A stretch of 64,000 bases of DNA. It comes from Patiria pectinifera (Eukaryota; Echinodermata; Asteroidea; Valvatida; Asterinidae). Under the pieces are notes generated by a model. It made no database searches. It had not been told where the DNA came from and was given only the letters and a program-made list of their open reading frames with translations. The translations under genes and the position numbers were made by a program. The DNA lies in contig CM057144.1 of the NCBI GenBank assembly GCA_029964075.1, positions 11,369,281 to 11,433,280 of the forward strand, in the 5' to 3' direction. The first letter of the stretch is position 1. Every line of letters begins with the position of its first letter. Below, one piece after another: positions 1 to 13,542 of the stretch.

Positions 1-3000
1 TCAGATATTTTTTTCTCGCAATTTTTTGATGAAATATGAGTCATCCATCTTTCCTCGTGCCGTACAAGTGGTTTGGAGGAATTTTTCAAAACCTCGCTTC
101 TCTATAGGGTGCAGACCAGTAAATCGGTCCGAAATTGCCTGCGCCGGCCAAATCACGATTTGCATGCCCTCAAAATCTTCGGTATTTGAGCATGCTGTGG
201 GCCATGAACTTGAGGGTTTTTAAAAAATATGGATGGAAACCGTGCACAGGACTGGGAGCTTGCAGTTCTGTGTAATTTTGATGTAATTTGGACCCTAAAA
301 GCGCTCTACTTTGCAATGGAGTGTAGGCATCGTTTTTCAAAATGGCGATGGGCTTCAGGACTATTTTCAGGGGTGATCATCTTCAGATGGAATTTTCTCC
401 TAAAAGTCATCAGTTGACCCCCCAAAATTTGAAAAGAAAATGAAAGATGATGAAATAAGCTTTAATTTGATGTGTGTCTCGAACACCTTGGAGAGTTGTG
501 AGTATTTTTCCCGAATTTTTGAAGTGGGAGCATTTACCATTGGGGTCTATGGAAGTTTATTTACTGGTCTGCTACCCTCGCGCTGCGACGAATTGATTAT
601 GTTTTTACCCCAGACACCGCATACAAAAACAAACGCAAATGTAACGAACAGGCAGGCACCAGACTACTCCTAGTTTGCATACGTGTTCAAAAATCTTGCA
701 CATGCAAATGATCCAATACCAGGGTGAGAGAGCAGGTAGTGGTGGGCGCGTACTGCTCGACACCCTGGGGACGAGGTTGGGTCCATGGTGCTCGGGCCTG
801 ACGCAGAACAAGAAAGGTACAATGGGGGTTTATTTTGTTGGATAAGAAAATGGGGCCAATTACAAACGACTAGCAAGCGAAATCTGGTGAAAAATGTACA
901 TCAATAATAATATAAAAAAAAATTAAATAAAAGTTACAAAATGAACAGGTAGAAGGAAAGAATCGTTGACTCCGATAATCATCTTAAATAATGATCTGAG
1001 CCACTGTTGTCATGTAAGGTATATCCGATTGTTCTCCAATATCACTATACTCTGACCAAAAATAGGTTAACCAACTTGTAATGAAACTGGCAAATATGCA
1101 AAACTAACATTGTCAATATCAGAAAAGACACAAAAGTGTTGTTTAATAATTCCACTCGTTTGTAATTTCGGAGCAATAATCTCGGAGTCGTTCTTGATGA
1201 GCAACGGACATTGGCCGACCACACTGATTATTTTGCCAAGAAGATCTCGCAGAGAATAATTAAGGTTCCTAAGACGATCTGATAAACCCTGTTTCCCAAT
1301 TCAACATAATAGTAAGTTCCGCCATGGTTATTTCGCTATTTGATTATTGTGAACTGGCCAGGCCCGGATATATATGTTTGGGCAGACATCACACAGAAGA
1401 GGATCACTGGAGGAGAGAGATGAACAAGTTATGCTGTCCGGTGACTCACAATAGCCTATTAGCCTCTCCGTCGAAAAAATATAAAAAATAAACAAAAATC
1501 TGAGTCTGAGAGAGTCCAATTTCTTCACAAATATTCATCTCAATAAAAGTCTGTTTGAGATTTCGAAATTATTTCTAAAATGGGCCCCTTTAAAAAGTTA
1601 CAGTCAATGACAGTAAACAATAAACATAAGCAAGTCGGTACATTTCACCCCAGACATGCAAGACCATGAAGAAAATGCCAGACGGATATTCTATAAATTT
1701 CCAAAAACGTCTTCTAAAATATAATTTTGGAATGATAAAAAACTATAGTTCATTTAAATCATGGGGGAAAAGACATGACCCAACCTTGTTCTTTTTTTTT
1801 CGGAAAGAATTCCAATACAGTCGTCTTCCTAGTTCCGGATAGCAAACATCATTCAGGCTGCTTTGGCTCAACTACTCCACACTGATTCAAGTGACATTGA
1901 TTAAAAAGTTTACCTTGAGTGATGGAGATGTTACACAACAATTTTCCAAATTTAAACTCCTTTAAATTTGACTTTACGACGTCAAATGTACCGATGACCT
2001 TTTTCCTAGTTCCGGATCGGTTCAAACAGTTCCGAATCGATCAAAAACTGCTTCGCGCGAAAAAAAAAATCGCGCGAGAAAATCATTTTTTTTCAGCCAG
2101 AAAAACCCCGAATCAAGCACATTCTGATTAAGTATTGTTTAATTTTCCAAAAATAGTTCATTCAGGAGAATGCCTACAAATTTTAAAAAGAGAAAAACGT
2201 AAATGATTTTGTCTGTAGTGCAACGACACGAGCTCACACGGACCGAAAACATATTGACAGCAAAATCGATTAACGCGCGTGCAGCTGGGTCGTTTAACTA
2301 CCGAGTTAAAAACACACGGTCATTCGTTGGCGAATTTTCAAAAATAAGAGACTCTACAACTTATCTTGATTCAACAAACATTCGATGGAAGAGTTAATAC
2401 GACCTTAGTGTATGAAAATTTTTTTCGAAAACAAACGGTACGAGTGATGTACCGAGGAGAACATTTATCGTCGATCAAAGTTGCAGCTCCCGTGATTTTC
2501 TAAAAACGGTCCAAACATGTCACAGTGCGAGTCAGAAATCTCGCCAAATTTCACTTTCTAAAGATTATATCGAAAAGATCTTTGTCTATCAAGAAGCTTA
2601 CATTTTCCTTTTCAAAATGCACTTCGTCAGAATTTTTTTATTGGAGACTAATCCAAAAGAGGTAGGTTTTTATTTGAAGCTATCCGGAACTGCGGTCTTC
2701 GTAGTCTTAGAGTACTGTATAAACAGTGGTTGAACAGTCTAGTTTTATTGCGGTTGGTAATCGACGCCCGCAGTGTGTTATAGAGACGATCTAGTACACC
2801 TGGTTCCCTGCTGCCTCTGCACGGCCTAACGCTACAAACGCCTGGCGTCTAAGTCTACTGGAAAAAACACACCTCCTTCCTTTGTGTTTCACACAGTGGG
2901 TCTATACACATGTACAGTAGGCTTACATACAGAGGAGGAAGTCGAAAAAGAAATGCGCATCGCGATAATCGGAACGCTTGTGCGTAGTTCAAGCAAGTCA

Positions 3001-3640
3001 AAAGATCCAACTTGTTTTTTGGCCCTTTTTTTTTTTAATGAAAAGTGAATTTCGATCTTCAATTATGTAGCTTGACCCATCCACCCACAATTTGGGGGGA
3101 AAAAAATCGAAATTTAAAAACATCGAAAATTTTGAATGGCCCCTTAGCAAAAGTTGTTTAATGACACTCAATCAAATGGGCCTTGTTTTGTCGACCGTAA
3201 TTTGAAAAACTGACTCTCCATTGCAAACGGTCATCCCTCATCCCCCCACCCACTCGCCAGCACAGATTTACGCCACTGGCCGTCATTGCACTCGCGTGGT
3301 CACGATTCTAATCATGCCACCGGCTGACGTTAATGTGACATTGTATTATAATGGCATCATTCCCTAGACTTAGCGTAAGTACAAGAAAAGATGAAGTTTC
3401 CCAAGCTAGCTAAGGGAGCTGAATTAGAATCAGACAAACAAAATTCCCTCGTAAAAATGTGTAAACGGGTCAGTAGTTTGATATAAATATAATGCGGTAG
3501 GGGAAACTTGCTAGAAATTCTCTCAATCATAGCGACATGTCAGTGCCGGCCGAAAGACGCGCGACGCGAAACAATAATTGATAAGACATAATGCCGAGCT
3601 TGGTAAGGTTAATTGCTCGTAGTGACTCTGAATAGTCAAC
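1..3640. other. Non-coding AT-rich stretch, no gene recognised
   Basis: Only short open frames with no family resemblance are present. The sequence has homopolymer runs and low-complexity AT tracts. The block around 605-850 has a different, more GC-rich texture and may be an old repeat fragment, but no paired ends or target duplication were found. I see no splice-bounded coding block that I would defend. Confidence 0.5.
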
Positions 3641-3649
3641 TGCTCGGTA

Positions 3650-4020
3650 CACAAGGCCAAAAAAAAAAAAAATAGTCGGTCTCTGGTCAACGCGCGCGTC
3701 GATTTTAATCATGCGCGTCAATCCTTTTTTCCCCAAAATTTTCCCCAAAATTTCCCCCAAAATGTTGGTAGCTCCAACAGAAGCCTCTATTGCCGCACCT
3801 CCTCAAATTGTTGTACCAAGGAGCACCAAGGAATGGGGAATTGCACCAATTAGGCAAATGATCGAGGGCACCAAGGCAAATTATGGAGGACACCAATGTA
3901 CATGGGGACACCCAAAAATGCAAAAATAGTACTCCACCTTGTCTGTACAATCCAAGCTTGAAAAAAAAAAAAGAAGAAAAAAATCCGCGTCGCCGTATGA
4001 TTCCGGAACTTTGGTCTGAC
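3650..4020. repeat. Composite repeat with A-rich ends and GCGCG core
   Basis: The block starts with GGCC followed by a long A run, then a GTC(T/C)CNG-like segment and a CGCGCGCGTCG core. It ends near a second A-rich tract and another CGCGTCGCCGTA segment. The same order (GGCC, A run, GTCTCCGG-like, GCGCG) recurs at 21.13-21.18 kb and twice at 31.3-31.7 kb, so this looks like a diverged member of that dispersed family. Its ends are not clean here. The short open frames across it are side effects of the repeat. Confidence 0.4.
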
Positions 4021-5366
4021 TTTTGCAAAGTTACAGCAAATTGACAATCGAAATGGTTCTCAGTTTACTTTTTAATGCTTAAGTTTTATTCATGCAGATG
4101 AATTGGTAATAAATGCAAATGCCAGTTTTTATTTGTACAAAATACGGTATTATATATATATTTCTTGGATTCCTCAAAAGTGCATGACCAAGGCACTGTA
4201 GGCTCGCAAGCCCGAAGAAACCTGTAGAAAGAGGATAATGAGAAACTACAGTTTTAGAAGTGGGAGGAAAACCCCAGAAAAATAGTCTGGGAAAAACCCA
4301 CGGAATAGGACTGAAAACCTATTTTAATATTAGACAAAAATATCATGAGTAATGTGACGTCATTTTTAAAATGCATACATCTAGAGAACTGCGAGGCTTA
4401 CTAAGCAGCTGACTGCTATTTTTTTTAAACATATATAAGTACGTTTGTTATTTTTATTGTTTCTTCATTCTTATATTAACTAGTTTTTACTGATAATGCT
4501 ACCTTGTATAAATACAAAATATAAAGGTTTTGAAAATCTTAAAGTCCTATGCAACGAAATGCACCTTTTTGCCCAATTTAACCCTAAATTCAAATTTCGT
4601 TTTACACTTTTCAAGATTATTTTTATGCCTTTTCGGTTTTATGCTAATGAAATTTGCACATTCATGAGAAAATTGTAATGCAATTTCATTGCCCAATTTA
4701 AACCTACTTTCAATTTTCGCTTGCAATTTTCAAGAGAATTTTGGTGCCTTTTTGGTTTTGATATAAATGAAAATTTGCATTTACAAGTATTCATGAACAC
4801 AAATGTAATGTCATTTCAGGCACAAACCTCAATTTACAGCTATTTCAGCACCAAAAGTTGCCAGAATTTTTGATATTTTGATTTTGATTAACATTTTATT
4901 TGTTTTGGCAATTCGTTATTGTGTCATAACATGGCAGTAAGCCAGTGAGCAAACTTTTCTCACAAATATGTTCAAAAAGCAAATGTGTGGGTTTACAATT
5001 TGAACAGAAAACCCCTAAACTGAACAGCGTCTTCCTTAAATGACGTCACAGCAACAGCGCCCTCAGTTGTCTGGAAAAGCATGAAAACACTTTAAATGTT
5101 TGAAGAGGTGCACTGTTCAAGCAATTAACCAAAAAGGGAGCAGAAAATTTATAGAGGAGCAGAAAGTTGCACAAAATAAGTTCCTGAATAGAGTTCATTT
5201 CATGGACCCTTAATTGAGTGTGTGTAACTGCTGATATCTTTTTCAATTTTTTTTTCAAAACCGCATACATTAAATTACATATAAAATTACAAATATGAAC
5301 CCAACATTATTGACATGTTTGAAGGTCTGTGATACAAATATTAACGCTTTTTACACAGATACAACT
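4021..5366. other. AT-rich intergenic stretch, nothing recognised
   Basis: Two loosely similar AT-rich segments near 4.56-4.68 and 4.69-4.80 kb (both contain TTTTGCCCAATTTAA-like text) suggest an old local duplication. No gene, RNA gene or transposon end could be supported. The 3' end of the minus-strand NXPE-like copy follows at 5,367. Confidence 0.4.
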
Positions 5367-7507
5367 TTATTTCCTATCTTTAGGAGATCGATTGTCTAAA
5401 GGGGGCATTTTGCTATTTCCACAAACGTAACTGAAAAACACTTTGAGTTCCTCGTGGACGACAAAGCTGGGCATATGGATGCCATTCCCAATAGGTGTGG
5501 CATTGTTCATGTCCCAGGCAGGTATAGGTACCAGGCCCCGATGTCCCCAAAAATCCTCCGGTTGATCTCCCCAATCCCTCTGGTCATGAAGTCGACCGAG
5601 TAGACGGTGATTCTGACCCGTTCCCTTGGGTGGGGACCCTTGACGACGATCGGGGCGTCCGGGCAGCGCCTCCGGAAGCGAAGTAATGCTTCCCGAAGGA
5701 GAAGGGTACGCTCTGTGTAGCTGTCTCGAGACCAGAAGCTAAAGTGGGCCCAGGGACTCACCACCAGGATGTAGTTGCACCTGGTGTCGTTCAACGCGTC
5801 TATCAAGTCGTGTTCGTAGAACACCCCCTTCCAATCGCACGGCCCTGCTTCCCACCAGCTGCTTGGGGAATGAGATCAGGATGGACAGGTCTATATCGTC
5901 GTAATGCCTAAAACAGTGGAAGCCGAACTTGCCGGGTACCGGGGCAAACTTCTCGCCGAGGAGATCGATGGTGTGATGGAACCACCGCCGAGAGGTGGAG
6001 TCCCCGTAAATCAAGAGCTGCTTGTTGCGTAAGCATGATGTAAGCGTGGATTTTTCAGTCCAGTCTTTGTTTTCGCAGATGAGGGAGTACCACTTGTTTT
6101 CCAACCAGTATCCATCGCTGATTTGTTGTTCTGTGTGGCAGTCTTGAATTACAGGCATACTTGCATTGGGTGGTCTTAGTGTGGAAGAGAAACATAAAAT
6201 ATCAATATAATGGAGAAAGATTTAATCCAGACACATCGGTCAGCAAACCAACTTGCAACTTTTGCAAGTCTGATTTAGTCACAATTTAGACAGTCACTGT
6301 TGTTCTACCACAATCCATCTGACAGGAAATCAACAGCAGTTCCGCCAATAATTAATTGTATTTCTTGGGTTGTCGGCTCAGACTGGTATTTACACTAATA
6401 CGTTGTAATACTGTTTCAAAGTGCACCGAATTCGGTGGTTTCGTGTTTATTACAAACGTACCAGATATGTTGACGACGGGGTTCTCCAGTTCAATCGGCA
6501 CCTTTAAATGAGTTTTCGTTCTGAAACAGTGAAAAACAAGTGTTCAATCATTTAGACTAGAATTATTTCAAGTATAGATTTTTGCGTGGAAATTATTGTT
6601 AATAAACATGGTTTCCTTATGATTCCCTATTTTTTATTATCTTATGCAAATGCGCATGCAAAGCGAATTTTCTCCATTCCGCTCCGACTCTTTCAAAAGA
6701 CCTATAGACTTTGTTTCCAGAAGTAATTCATAATTACCAGGCAACCAAAGCCGCCTTTTCTCGGTTGAGTATCACGAGAGTACGGCGCATCTGTCTGTCG
6801 TCGCTCTTTGTGGAGACTAGCTTGTCACACTCCACACCTTCTGGCTTCTCGCAATAGAACACTGTCTTCCCCAAGGCGTTGGGTCTAGGGTACAAGCACA
6901 TCCCAGTCAAATTCCCTGTTCTCGTCAACCGGCAATTTGAGCTGGCAGTTTTTCCCTTGGGCGCCTGGAAGATCCCTTTCCACACGCCCCGCCCCTCCGC
7001 GGGCCATATCGTGTTGTTCATGTAATCCACTGCGTCATTGTCCAGAGCCCGGGTAACGGTAAGTGTGCCCGTGCCTGCCCAACCGGCGTAGGCGTAGATG
7101 CTATACGAGCCGTTCTTGTGGTCCACTACCCGTCCGGCAGTGCTGGCCTTGGGATTGGACTTGGAGCTCAGGAAGGCGTACCACACGCCCCCGCCTGAGC
7201 TGAGCAGGCTACCGTTCTGATGTCTGCAGGTGATCAGCAGTGGATCATATCGCCGACTTTGATGGAGTCCTTCCGGGGAGACAAAAGAGACACAGTGATC
7301 GGGCTGACTTCGGCAGGAACACTAGTGTCTGGGGCTTTCAAGTTGCCCGCTGTTTGATGATGGTTAGCGGGTGCCGTGGGATGTTGTGGCGGTGAAGTGG
7401 GCCTGACTTTAATTGGACCTGCTTCGGATTGGACCACGACCGTCGGCGCAGGTGTAGACCGGAAAACGGCAAGAGAAGACAAGAAGGCATGTTGATCCAA
7501 ACCCTGT
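5367..7507 (-). pseudogene. NXPE-family gene copy A, frame-broken
   Basis: Neurexophilin/PC-esterase (NXPE) family: type II or secreted glycoprotein with an Ig/filamin-like domain followed by a GDSL-type PC-esterase domain; activity is poorly defined in animals. A splice acceptor near 7,508 opens an exon with a proline-rich stalk and the Ig-like domain (WYAFL, NGSYSIYAYAGWAG, NTIWPAEG), ending at a GTAATT donor near 6,727. The PC-esterase exon lies about 6,172-5,367 and carries YGDSTSRRW (the GDS nucleophile block) and a C-terminal WDMN..IHMP block. The TAA stop overlaps an AATAAA signal. Three reading-frame slips are visible against the paralogue at 38.4-39.3 kb: near 7,226, an extra G in a G run near 5,820, and one near 5,525. 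Either a pseudogene or an assembly with indel errors. Confidence 0.8.
6365..6522 (-). other. Possible small exon of NXPE copy A
   Basis: Between the Ig-like exon and the PC-esterase exon, a minus-strand segment after a CTGTTTCAG acceptor stays open for about 50 codons (begins THLKVPIELENPVVNISGTF). It could be the linker exon that NXPE genes carry between the two domains. No paralogous copy of this segment was found at the other two loci, so support is limited to the open frame, the acceptor and the position. Confidence 0.3.
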
Positions 7508-7806
7508 GAAATATTGAACCAGACAGTTCTATGACCATACAGAAATGAGAAAAAAAAAATCATTTTTTTTTTCAAAAGTTCCAAGAGAATTCTCCAATGG
7601 GCATACAAAACACCACCAGTGTATGTCGTATATACAGAATTCGAGTTTGAATCTCTTCATTTGTAAGTTGTTTGCAAACTTTGCAAGGGTTTTATCGGAT
7701 TCACCTGACATTTTGTCATCCATCTTATTCAAATTGTTAAGGGTAGATTAGATCATTTGCAGCTCACCAAAATAACTGACCAAATTATTGTTAAAACGCT
7801 ACTTGG

Positions 7807-8314
7807 TTTAAAGGGAATGTACAACATTTGCTTTTGCTGCAATTTTAAGAAATAAATGGATTTGGAGGATTAGTATGTTGTGGCAAGTATCATTACACTG
7901 ACTTGTTTGAATTTTTGTGTTCGTAGATGCTAGAAAAACCAAGAAAAGAACAATGTTCCTGTAGTGTAGTTCCTTGACCCCACTCAATTAGATGAAACTG
8001 AACAATCGATAGACGTCGTGGAATTGTAAGGTCAGGAAACCAGCTGGCTCACACCCGTACTTACACCCGTTCACGGACGTGTAACCAAATGCAAACAGAT
8101 TAACAGAATGCGGACTGAATAAATGTGGTTAGTCGGCCGACTAGCGTTGGAAATCGATACAAAATACCACTTTTCTTGAAAACGATAGCACATCAGGTGC
8201 CATGATTTTACAGGATGCTTTAGTCCGTCATTCACTTACAGTCCAGTAGGGTTTTTCATAATAATTTGATAGTTTTGTTTTTGATGTTTGCAAATGTTGT
8301 ATCTTCCCTTTAAA
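7807..8314. mobile_element. MITE-like element with 25-bp terminal inverted repeats
   Basis: The left end (7,807-7,831) and the reverse complement of the right end (8,290-8,314) agree at about 23 of 25 bases; both start TTTAAAGGGAA and end TACAACATTTGC. The 508-bp span has no coding capacity. No target-site duplication is obvious, so superfamily is not assigned. A short segment just left of it (7,753-7,805) resembles 14,150-14,215. Confidence 0.5.
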
Positions 8315-8678
8315 AATGTAGGCATGTAACTAAACTTGATGTAAAATTAATTCCTTCAGACATGCTGTCATTTTGATGAAACAATCAAAGGTCATTTCCA
8401 AAGATGAGTCAAGTGAGCATTTTTTTTAACTTTTCGTTAGTACAGCGTGCGTTAATAAAAATGTAGCATTTTATCCAAAAATATTAAATATACTAGCCCT
8501 GTCTTTTTTCAAAAGTTATCTATAGATTCTGAAGGTATAATTGTAAATACTCTACCCAATGGTCTTTATCCCATCTCATTTGGACACCTCAGTCCAGAGA
8601 TACAGCTAATTAAATGAAAGGACTTGAATTCCAAGTTGGGCCACTTTTCAGATTATGTGGTATCTAATGAAAGGCATT

Positions 8679-8917
8679 TGTAACAAGAGTTAATGGTCAC
8701 ATGGTACAGCGCCCCCTGTATGTGACCTCACGTTAGTACACACACACACACACACTGGAGTAAAGAAAGGTCACACACCCACACACAGAAGATGGCTAAG
8801 ACAAAGGAATGAGACTTGAGAGCACATGGTTAAGAATAAGAGTTAGACAGCACAACATTGTTAGAGCCTACAAATTAGTCTTGTGTGGATCATTATCCTG
8901 ACTTAAAGATTACAACA
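8679..8917 (+). repeat. Left LTR of the Mag-like element
   Basis: 239 bp, begins TGTAAC and ends ACAACA. It contains a CA-repeat and a paired ACACACCCACACACA segment. Its partner at 13,543 is 4 bp shorter because of the CA-repeat and differs at about 14 other positions. Confidence 0.85.
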
Positions 8918-10679
8918 TGGTGACAGAAGTGGCTGTTGTGTATTTGGTCTACTGATGAAGAACAAACAACCGAGACTGGCTGTGGGAAAAAAACGGATGT
9001 TCATCGATGTACATGTACAGGTGAAACTAAAGTGATCATCTTAACCCGATATTGAAGTGACTTACTTTAGATATTGTGCTAAGTAAGACAGAGGATAGAT
9101 ACTGTGGAGATTGTGCTACATGTTCTATCCAAGCCAGATGAAGAAACTGTTGGCAAGTGTTGGAAAATTACTGAATTTCAACCAAGAATCAGAACTCTAT
9201 ATTTGTGCTTTGGTTTTAGTAATTGCTCCTGGGGGATGGGTGTCACCGGATTCTGCACCCCTCTCATGCTTTGCTGATTTATTAGCATAATTTTGGGAGT
9301 AAGTACCTGGGACATTTACTAGGCCTTAGCATAGATATAATTTGCGTGAGCAAAAGCAAGAACAAGAAATAAAATGGACAGAATAAAGCCACCAGCTAAC
9401 CTTGAAATGGAGGTCAGAGACCTGCCACGAATGTGGAAAAGATAGAAAGAATAATTCAAACTCTACACTGAGCTTGCAATGGCACGAAAAGAAGAGCCGA
9501 TGAAAGTGAAAATGGCCCAGTATCTAGTTGGCACAAAAGGAAGAGAAGTGTATAAAGCACTGGGGCTCACTAATGAAGCAAAGATGGCGGATGTACTAGA
9601 TGCATTCAACGCTTGAGTCACTGTGATCCGAAAAAAAGTGAGACAGTTGAACGGTACAGATTTTCACACGAAATCAAGAAAGTGGAGAATCTATTGAGAA
9701 GTACGTCACTGAGCTGAAATTACTTGCTGAAAGTTGCAATTTTGGCTCACTCCGAGATTCATTGCTGAGAGACCGCATTATCTGTGGGATCAAAGATTCC
9801 AGTCTGCGTGAAAGGCTACTACGAGAAAGTAACCTTGACCTCGAGAAATGCTTAACCATCAGCAGAGCGTCTGAGCTATCCAAGGAAAGAGTTAAAACCC
9901 TGGAAGAGCCTGGAGCTACAGAAGTACACGCTGCGTACAAACAGAAGCACAGAAAACCAGCTACTGATGCGTCACGGAAGAAAACGATGACAACAAATGC
10001 CAGAAAATGCAAATTCTGTGGGCTACAGCATGAATTGGTAAAAGAGAAATGCCCAGCATGTGGCAAAGAGTGGTCAAAGTGCCACAAGATGAACCACTTT
10101 GCAAAGCAATGCCGCACAAAAAAGTTCACAAGTTCATGCCGCTCAAGATGACAGCAGTTTAGACGATTCATACTACGAGGAACTCATGACTTTGAAGCTT
10201 GTACCAGAGACAGTCCACACAGTGGCAAAGTCATACATGAAGAATATGCATGCCAAAATGATAATAGAAGGAAAACAAGTCATGCTTCAGATAGATGCAG
10301 GAGCGACTTGTAATGTGATCCCGAAACAGCTGATCAGTGATGTGCAACCCACAGCGACTAACCAAGCGTTGTCCATGTACAACAAGACAACGCTGAAACC
10401 ACTTGGGCGATACAGATTGAAGATGATAAACCCCAAGAATCACAAAAGTATAAAATGGAATTCGTCGTTGTATATAATACAGACGTCACACCCATACTCG
10501 GGAGCAGAACAGCGCTGAAGATGGGCATGATAGAAGTTCATCATGAGAATATTGCGCATGTTTCTCCAGATCCGCAGATGCAGCCGGGGAAGTCAGCAGA
10601 ACAGCTGATCACTGAGTTTGCTGATGTCTTCGACGGCACAGGATTCCTACAGGGCAAATATCACCTGGATGTTGAAACA

Positions 10680-11430
10680 ACTGTCATACCAGTAGTACAC
10701 CCACAGAGACGGGTACCAGTCGCTTTGAAGCAGAAATTAAAGGACGAGTTTGAGAAGTTGACTACAGCAAAAGTCATCAAGCCAGGCGATACTCCTACCC
10801 CATGGGTATCGAGTCTTGTCTGCGTAGACAAACCACAGAAGCTGCAAATTTGCCTCGACCATAAAGACCTCAACAAAGCGCTGAAAAGAAGTCACTACCC
10901 AATAAAGACTATTGAAGATATCCTCCCCGACTTGAACAATGCAAAAGTGTTCACAGTGCTAGATGCTAAGAATGGCTTTTGGCATGTGGAGCTAGATGAA
11001 GAAAGCTCGTATTTGACGACGTTCAACACACCATTTGGCAGATACCAATGGTTGAGAATGCCATTCGGAATCAGCACGGCGCCAGAGGAATTTCAACGAC
11101 GTCAGGACCAGGCTATAGAAGGTCTTGCAGGAGTACAGACCATAGCAGATGACACACTGGTATACGGGAAGGGTGAAACACTAGCAAAAGCAACTACAGA
11201 CATCAAGCTACAAGCACTGCTAGAACGATGTCGTCAACGAAACCTAAAGCTGAATAAAGCAAAGCTGAGGCTCAAAATGAAGCAGGTGCCATTCAAGGGC
11301 CACCTCATGACATCAGACGGTCTGAAGCCAGACCCAGCAAAGCTGAGAGCCCTAGAGGAGTTGCCAAACCCATCAAACAAGACGGAGCTGCAACGATTCA
11401 TTAGCTGCGTTATCTATCTCAGCAAGTTTC
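10680..11430 (+). pseudogene. Reverse transcriptase part of the Mag-like element
   Basis: Reverse-transcriptase palm and fingers text of the Gypsy type is readable: a KPGDTPTPWVSSLV entry, DHKDLNKAL, FTVLDAKNGFWHVELDEES, LRMPFGISTAPEEFQR, and the IADDTLVYG catalytic box. The connection text KFLPQLSDTCEPLRKLTQKD follows before RNase H. It is a fossil part of the element described at 8,679-13,777. Confidence 0.85.
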
Positions 11431-12209
11431 TTCCTCAGCTGAGTGATACCTGTGAACCACTGAGAAAGTTGACACAGAAGGATGCTGACTGTTGTTGGCT
11501 AGAGAACCACGACAAGGCTTGTGTATGCCATAAAGAAGATGATAACCACGGCACCAGTACTGAAGTACTACGATCCAAGAGAAGAGCTCACTCTGCAGTC
11601 TGATGCGTCACAGACTGGACTAGGGACAGCATTGATGCAGAGTGGTCAACCTGTCACCTACGCTTGAAGAGCCCTCACTGATACAAAACCCAGATATGCA
11701 CAGATGGAGAAAGAGTTGCAATCAGTAGTCTTTGGGCTGGAGCGGTTCCATTAGTATACATAATGGACGCCGAGTACATGTGCAGACAGACCACAAACCA
11801 CTCAAGATGATCGTCCTCAAACCTCTCCATCTTGCACCAAAACGTCTGCAAAGGATGCTGATGAGACTACAAACCTATGATGTAACAGTCTCATACCATC
11901 AAGGCAAAGAAATGTATCTGGCTGATACACTTAGCAGAGCATATCTACCTGATAAGTCACAAGATCGATTCGAGCAACAGCTTGAAACAGTTAACATGGT
12001 TCAGCATTTGCCGATCACAGAACGACTGCACGAATTACAGCAATGCTCAGCTGATGATTCAACGCTGAAGTTGCTGGAGGAAACCATTTTGACCGGATGG
12101 CCGGACACCAAATCAGCAGTTTCCGAACAGCTGACTCCATACTTCGACATCAGAGATGAGCTGAGTATACAGGAGGGATTGATCTTCAAAGGGGAAAGAG
12201 TCATTGTTC

Positions 12210-12765
12210 CCAAGTCCATCCGTAGTGATATGCTTCAACGCATACACGCATCACATCTCGGAATTGAAGGATGTCTCCGTCGTGCAAGAGAATGCTTGTA
12301 CTGGCCAGGCATTACAGCAGAGGTGAAAGATTTCATCCAAAAGTGTGACACTTGTAAATCACTAGATTCCAAACAACAGAAGGAGACTTTTCATCCACAT
12401 GAAATTCCCAGTCGACCATGGGAAAGAGTCGGAGCAGACCTATGTGTCCAAGGTGAAAACAACTACCTGATCACAGTTGACTACTACTCCAATTTCTGGG
12501 AAATTGACTACCTCGATGACACCACATCAAAGACTGTTATCAGAAAGCTAAAGGCAAACTTTGCTCGTCATGGAATACCAGAGGTGTTGATTACTGACAA
12601 CGGACCCCAAATCACATCTGAACAGTTCAAAACGTTCAGTAAGAGCTGGGAGGTAAGACATAACACCTCATCCCCTCACTACCCTCAGAGCAACGGAAAA
12701 GCAGAAAGTTCTGTTAAAATAGCCAAATATGCTGCTGAAGAAAGCCAAGAAAGCCAGAGCTGACC
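12210..12765 (+). pseudogene. Integrase part of the Mag-like element
   Basis: The HHCC-type zinc-binding module (HASHLGIEGCLRRARECLYWPG, CDTC) is followed by the DDE core (GADLCV, TVDYYSNFWEI, ITDNGPQI, HNTSSPHYPQSNGKAE). This is the standard Gypsy integrase order and places the element in an autonomous-type family, although this copy is a fossil. Confidence 0.85.
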
Positions 12766-13542
12766 CGTACTTAGCGCTATACTGGACTTTTGTAACACCC
12801 CATCCCAAGGACTTGCCAGCAGCCCTGTTCAACGATTAATGAACTGAAGGACCAAGACCCGACTCCCGACGACCAACAAACTTCTCAAGCCCATGATCAT
12901 CGAGAACATTCCTCAACGACTGACGAACAACAACAAAAACCGACTCATCACTACAACAAAGGAGCCAAAGATCTATACCCACTTCAAGCTGGTGATACAG
13001 TTCGTTTTAGGCCGACGAATGAAAAAAACGACTGGAAGAAGGCCAAAGTCACAGGCATGACAACAGATCCTCGATCATATGACGTGATGACACAAACGGG
13101 CCACACCTACCGGAGAAATCGACGAGACGTCAAGAAAACCAAAGAGGACTTTAGTCTAAACAATCACCGAAGTCAACATGGAACCAATGCGTGACATAGA
13201 TTGACCTCCTCCAGACAAGGAACTTGTCCAACCTCAAAATCCAGTGACAACCAGATCCGGGCGAACAGTGAAACAACCGTCCCATTTTGCGGACTTTGTA
13301 ACACACAAATAATTTTATGAGGAGAAAACCAAGTGCATGAAAAAAAACACACCAAGTGCATGAAAAAAAATATGTCGTACACAGAGCAATTGAAAATAGT
13401 TACTTGTAGAGCTAGTGTTAGTTACAAAAAGCTCTTGTTCTACAGAACATTAAATGGAACTGAACTGGACAATGTGAGATCTGAGAAAATTTTACAAAAC
13501 AAAACAAATTGATAATCATTTGTTTTCTTATTGGTAGAGAGA

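Noticed and set aside
605-876. Two overlapping minus-strand open frames of 68 codons
   Set aside because: Low-complexity composition, mutual overlap and no family resemblance; probably within an old repeat.
3705-4047. Open frames on both strands of up to 107 codons
   Set aside because: They run through homopolymer A/T tracts of the composite repeat; the Phe/Lys runs are translation of those tracts.
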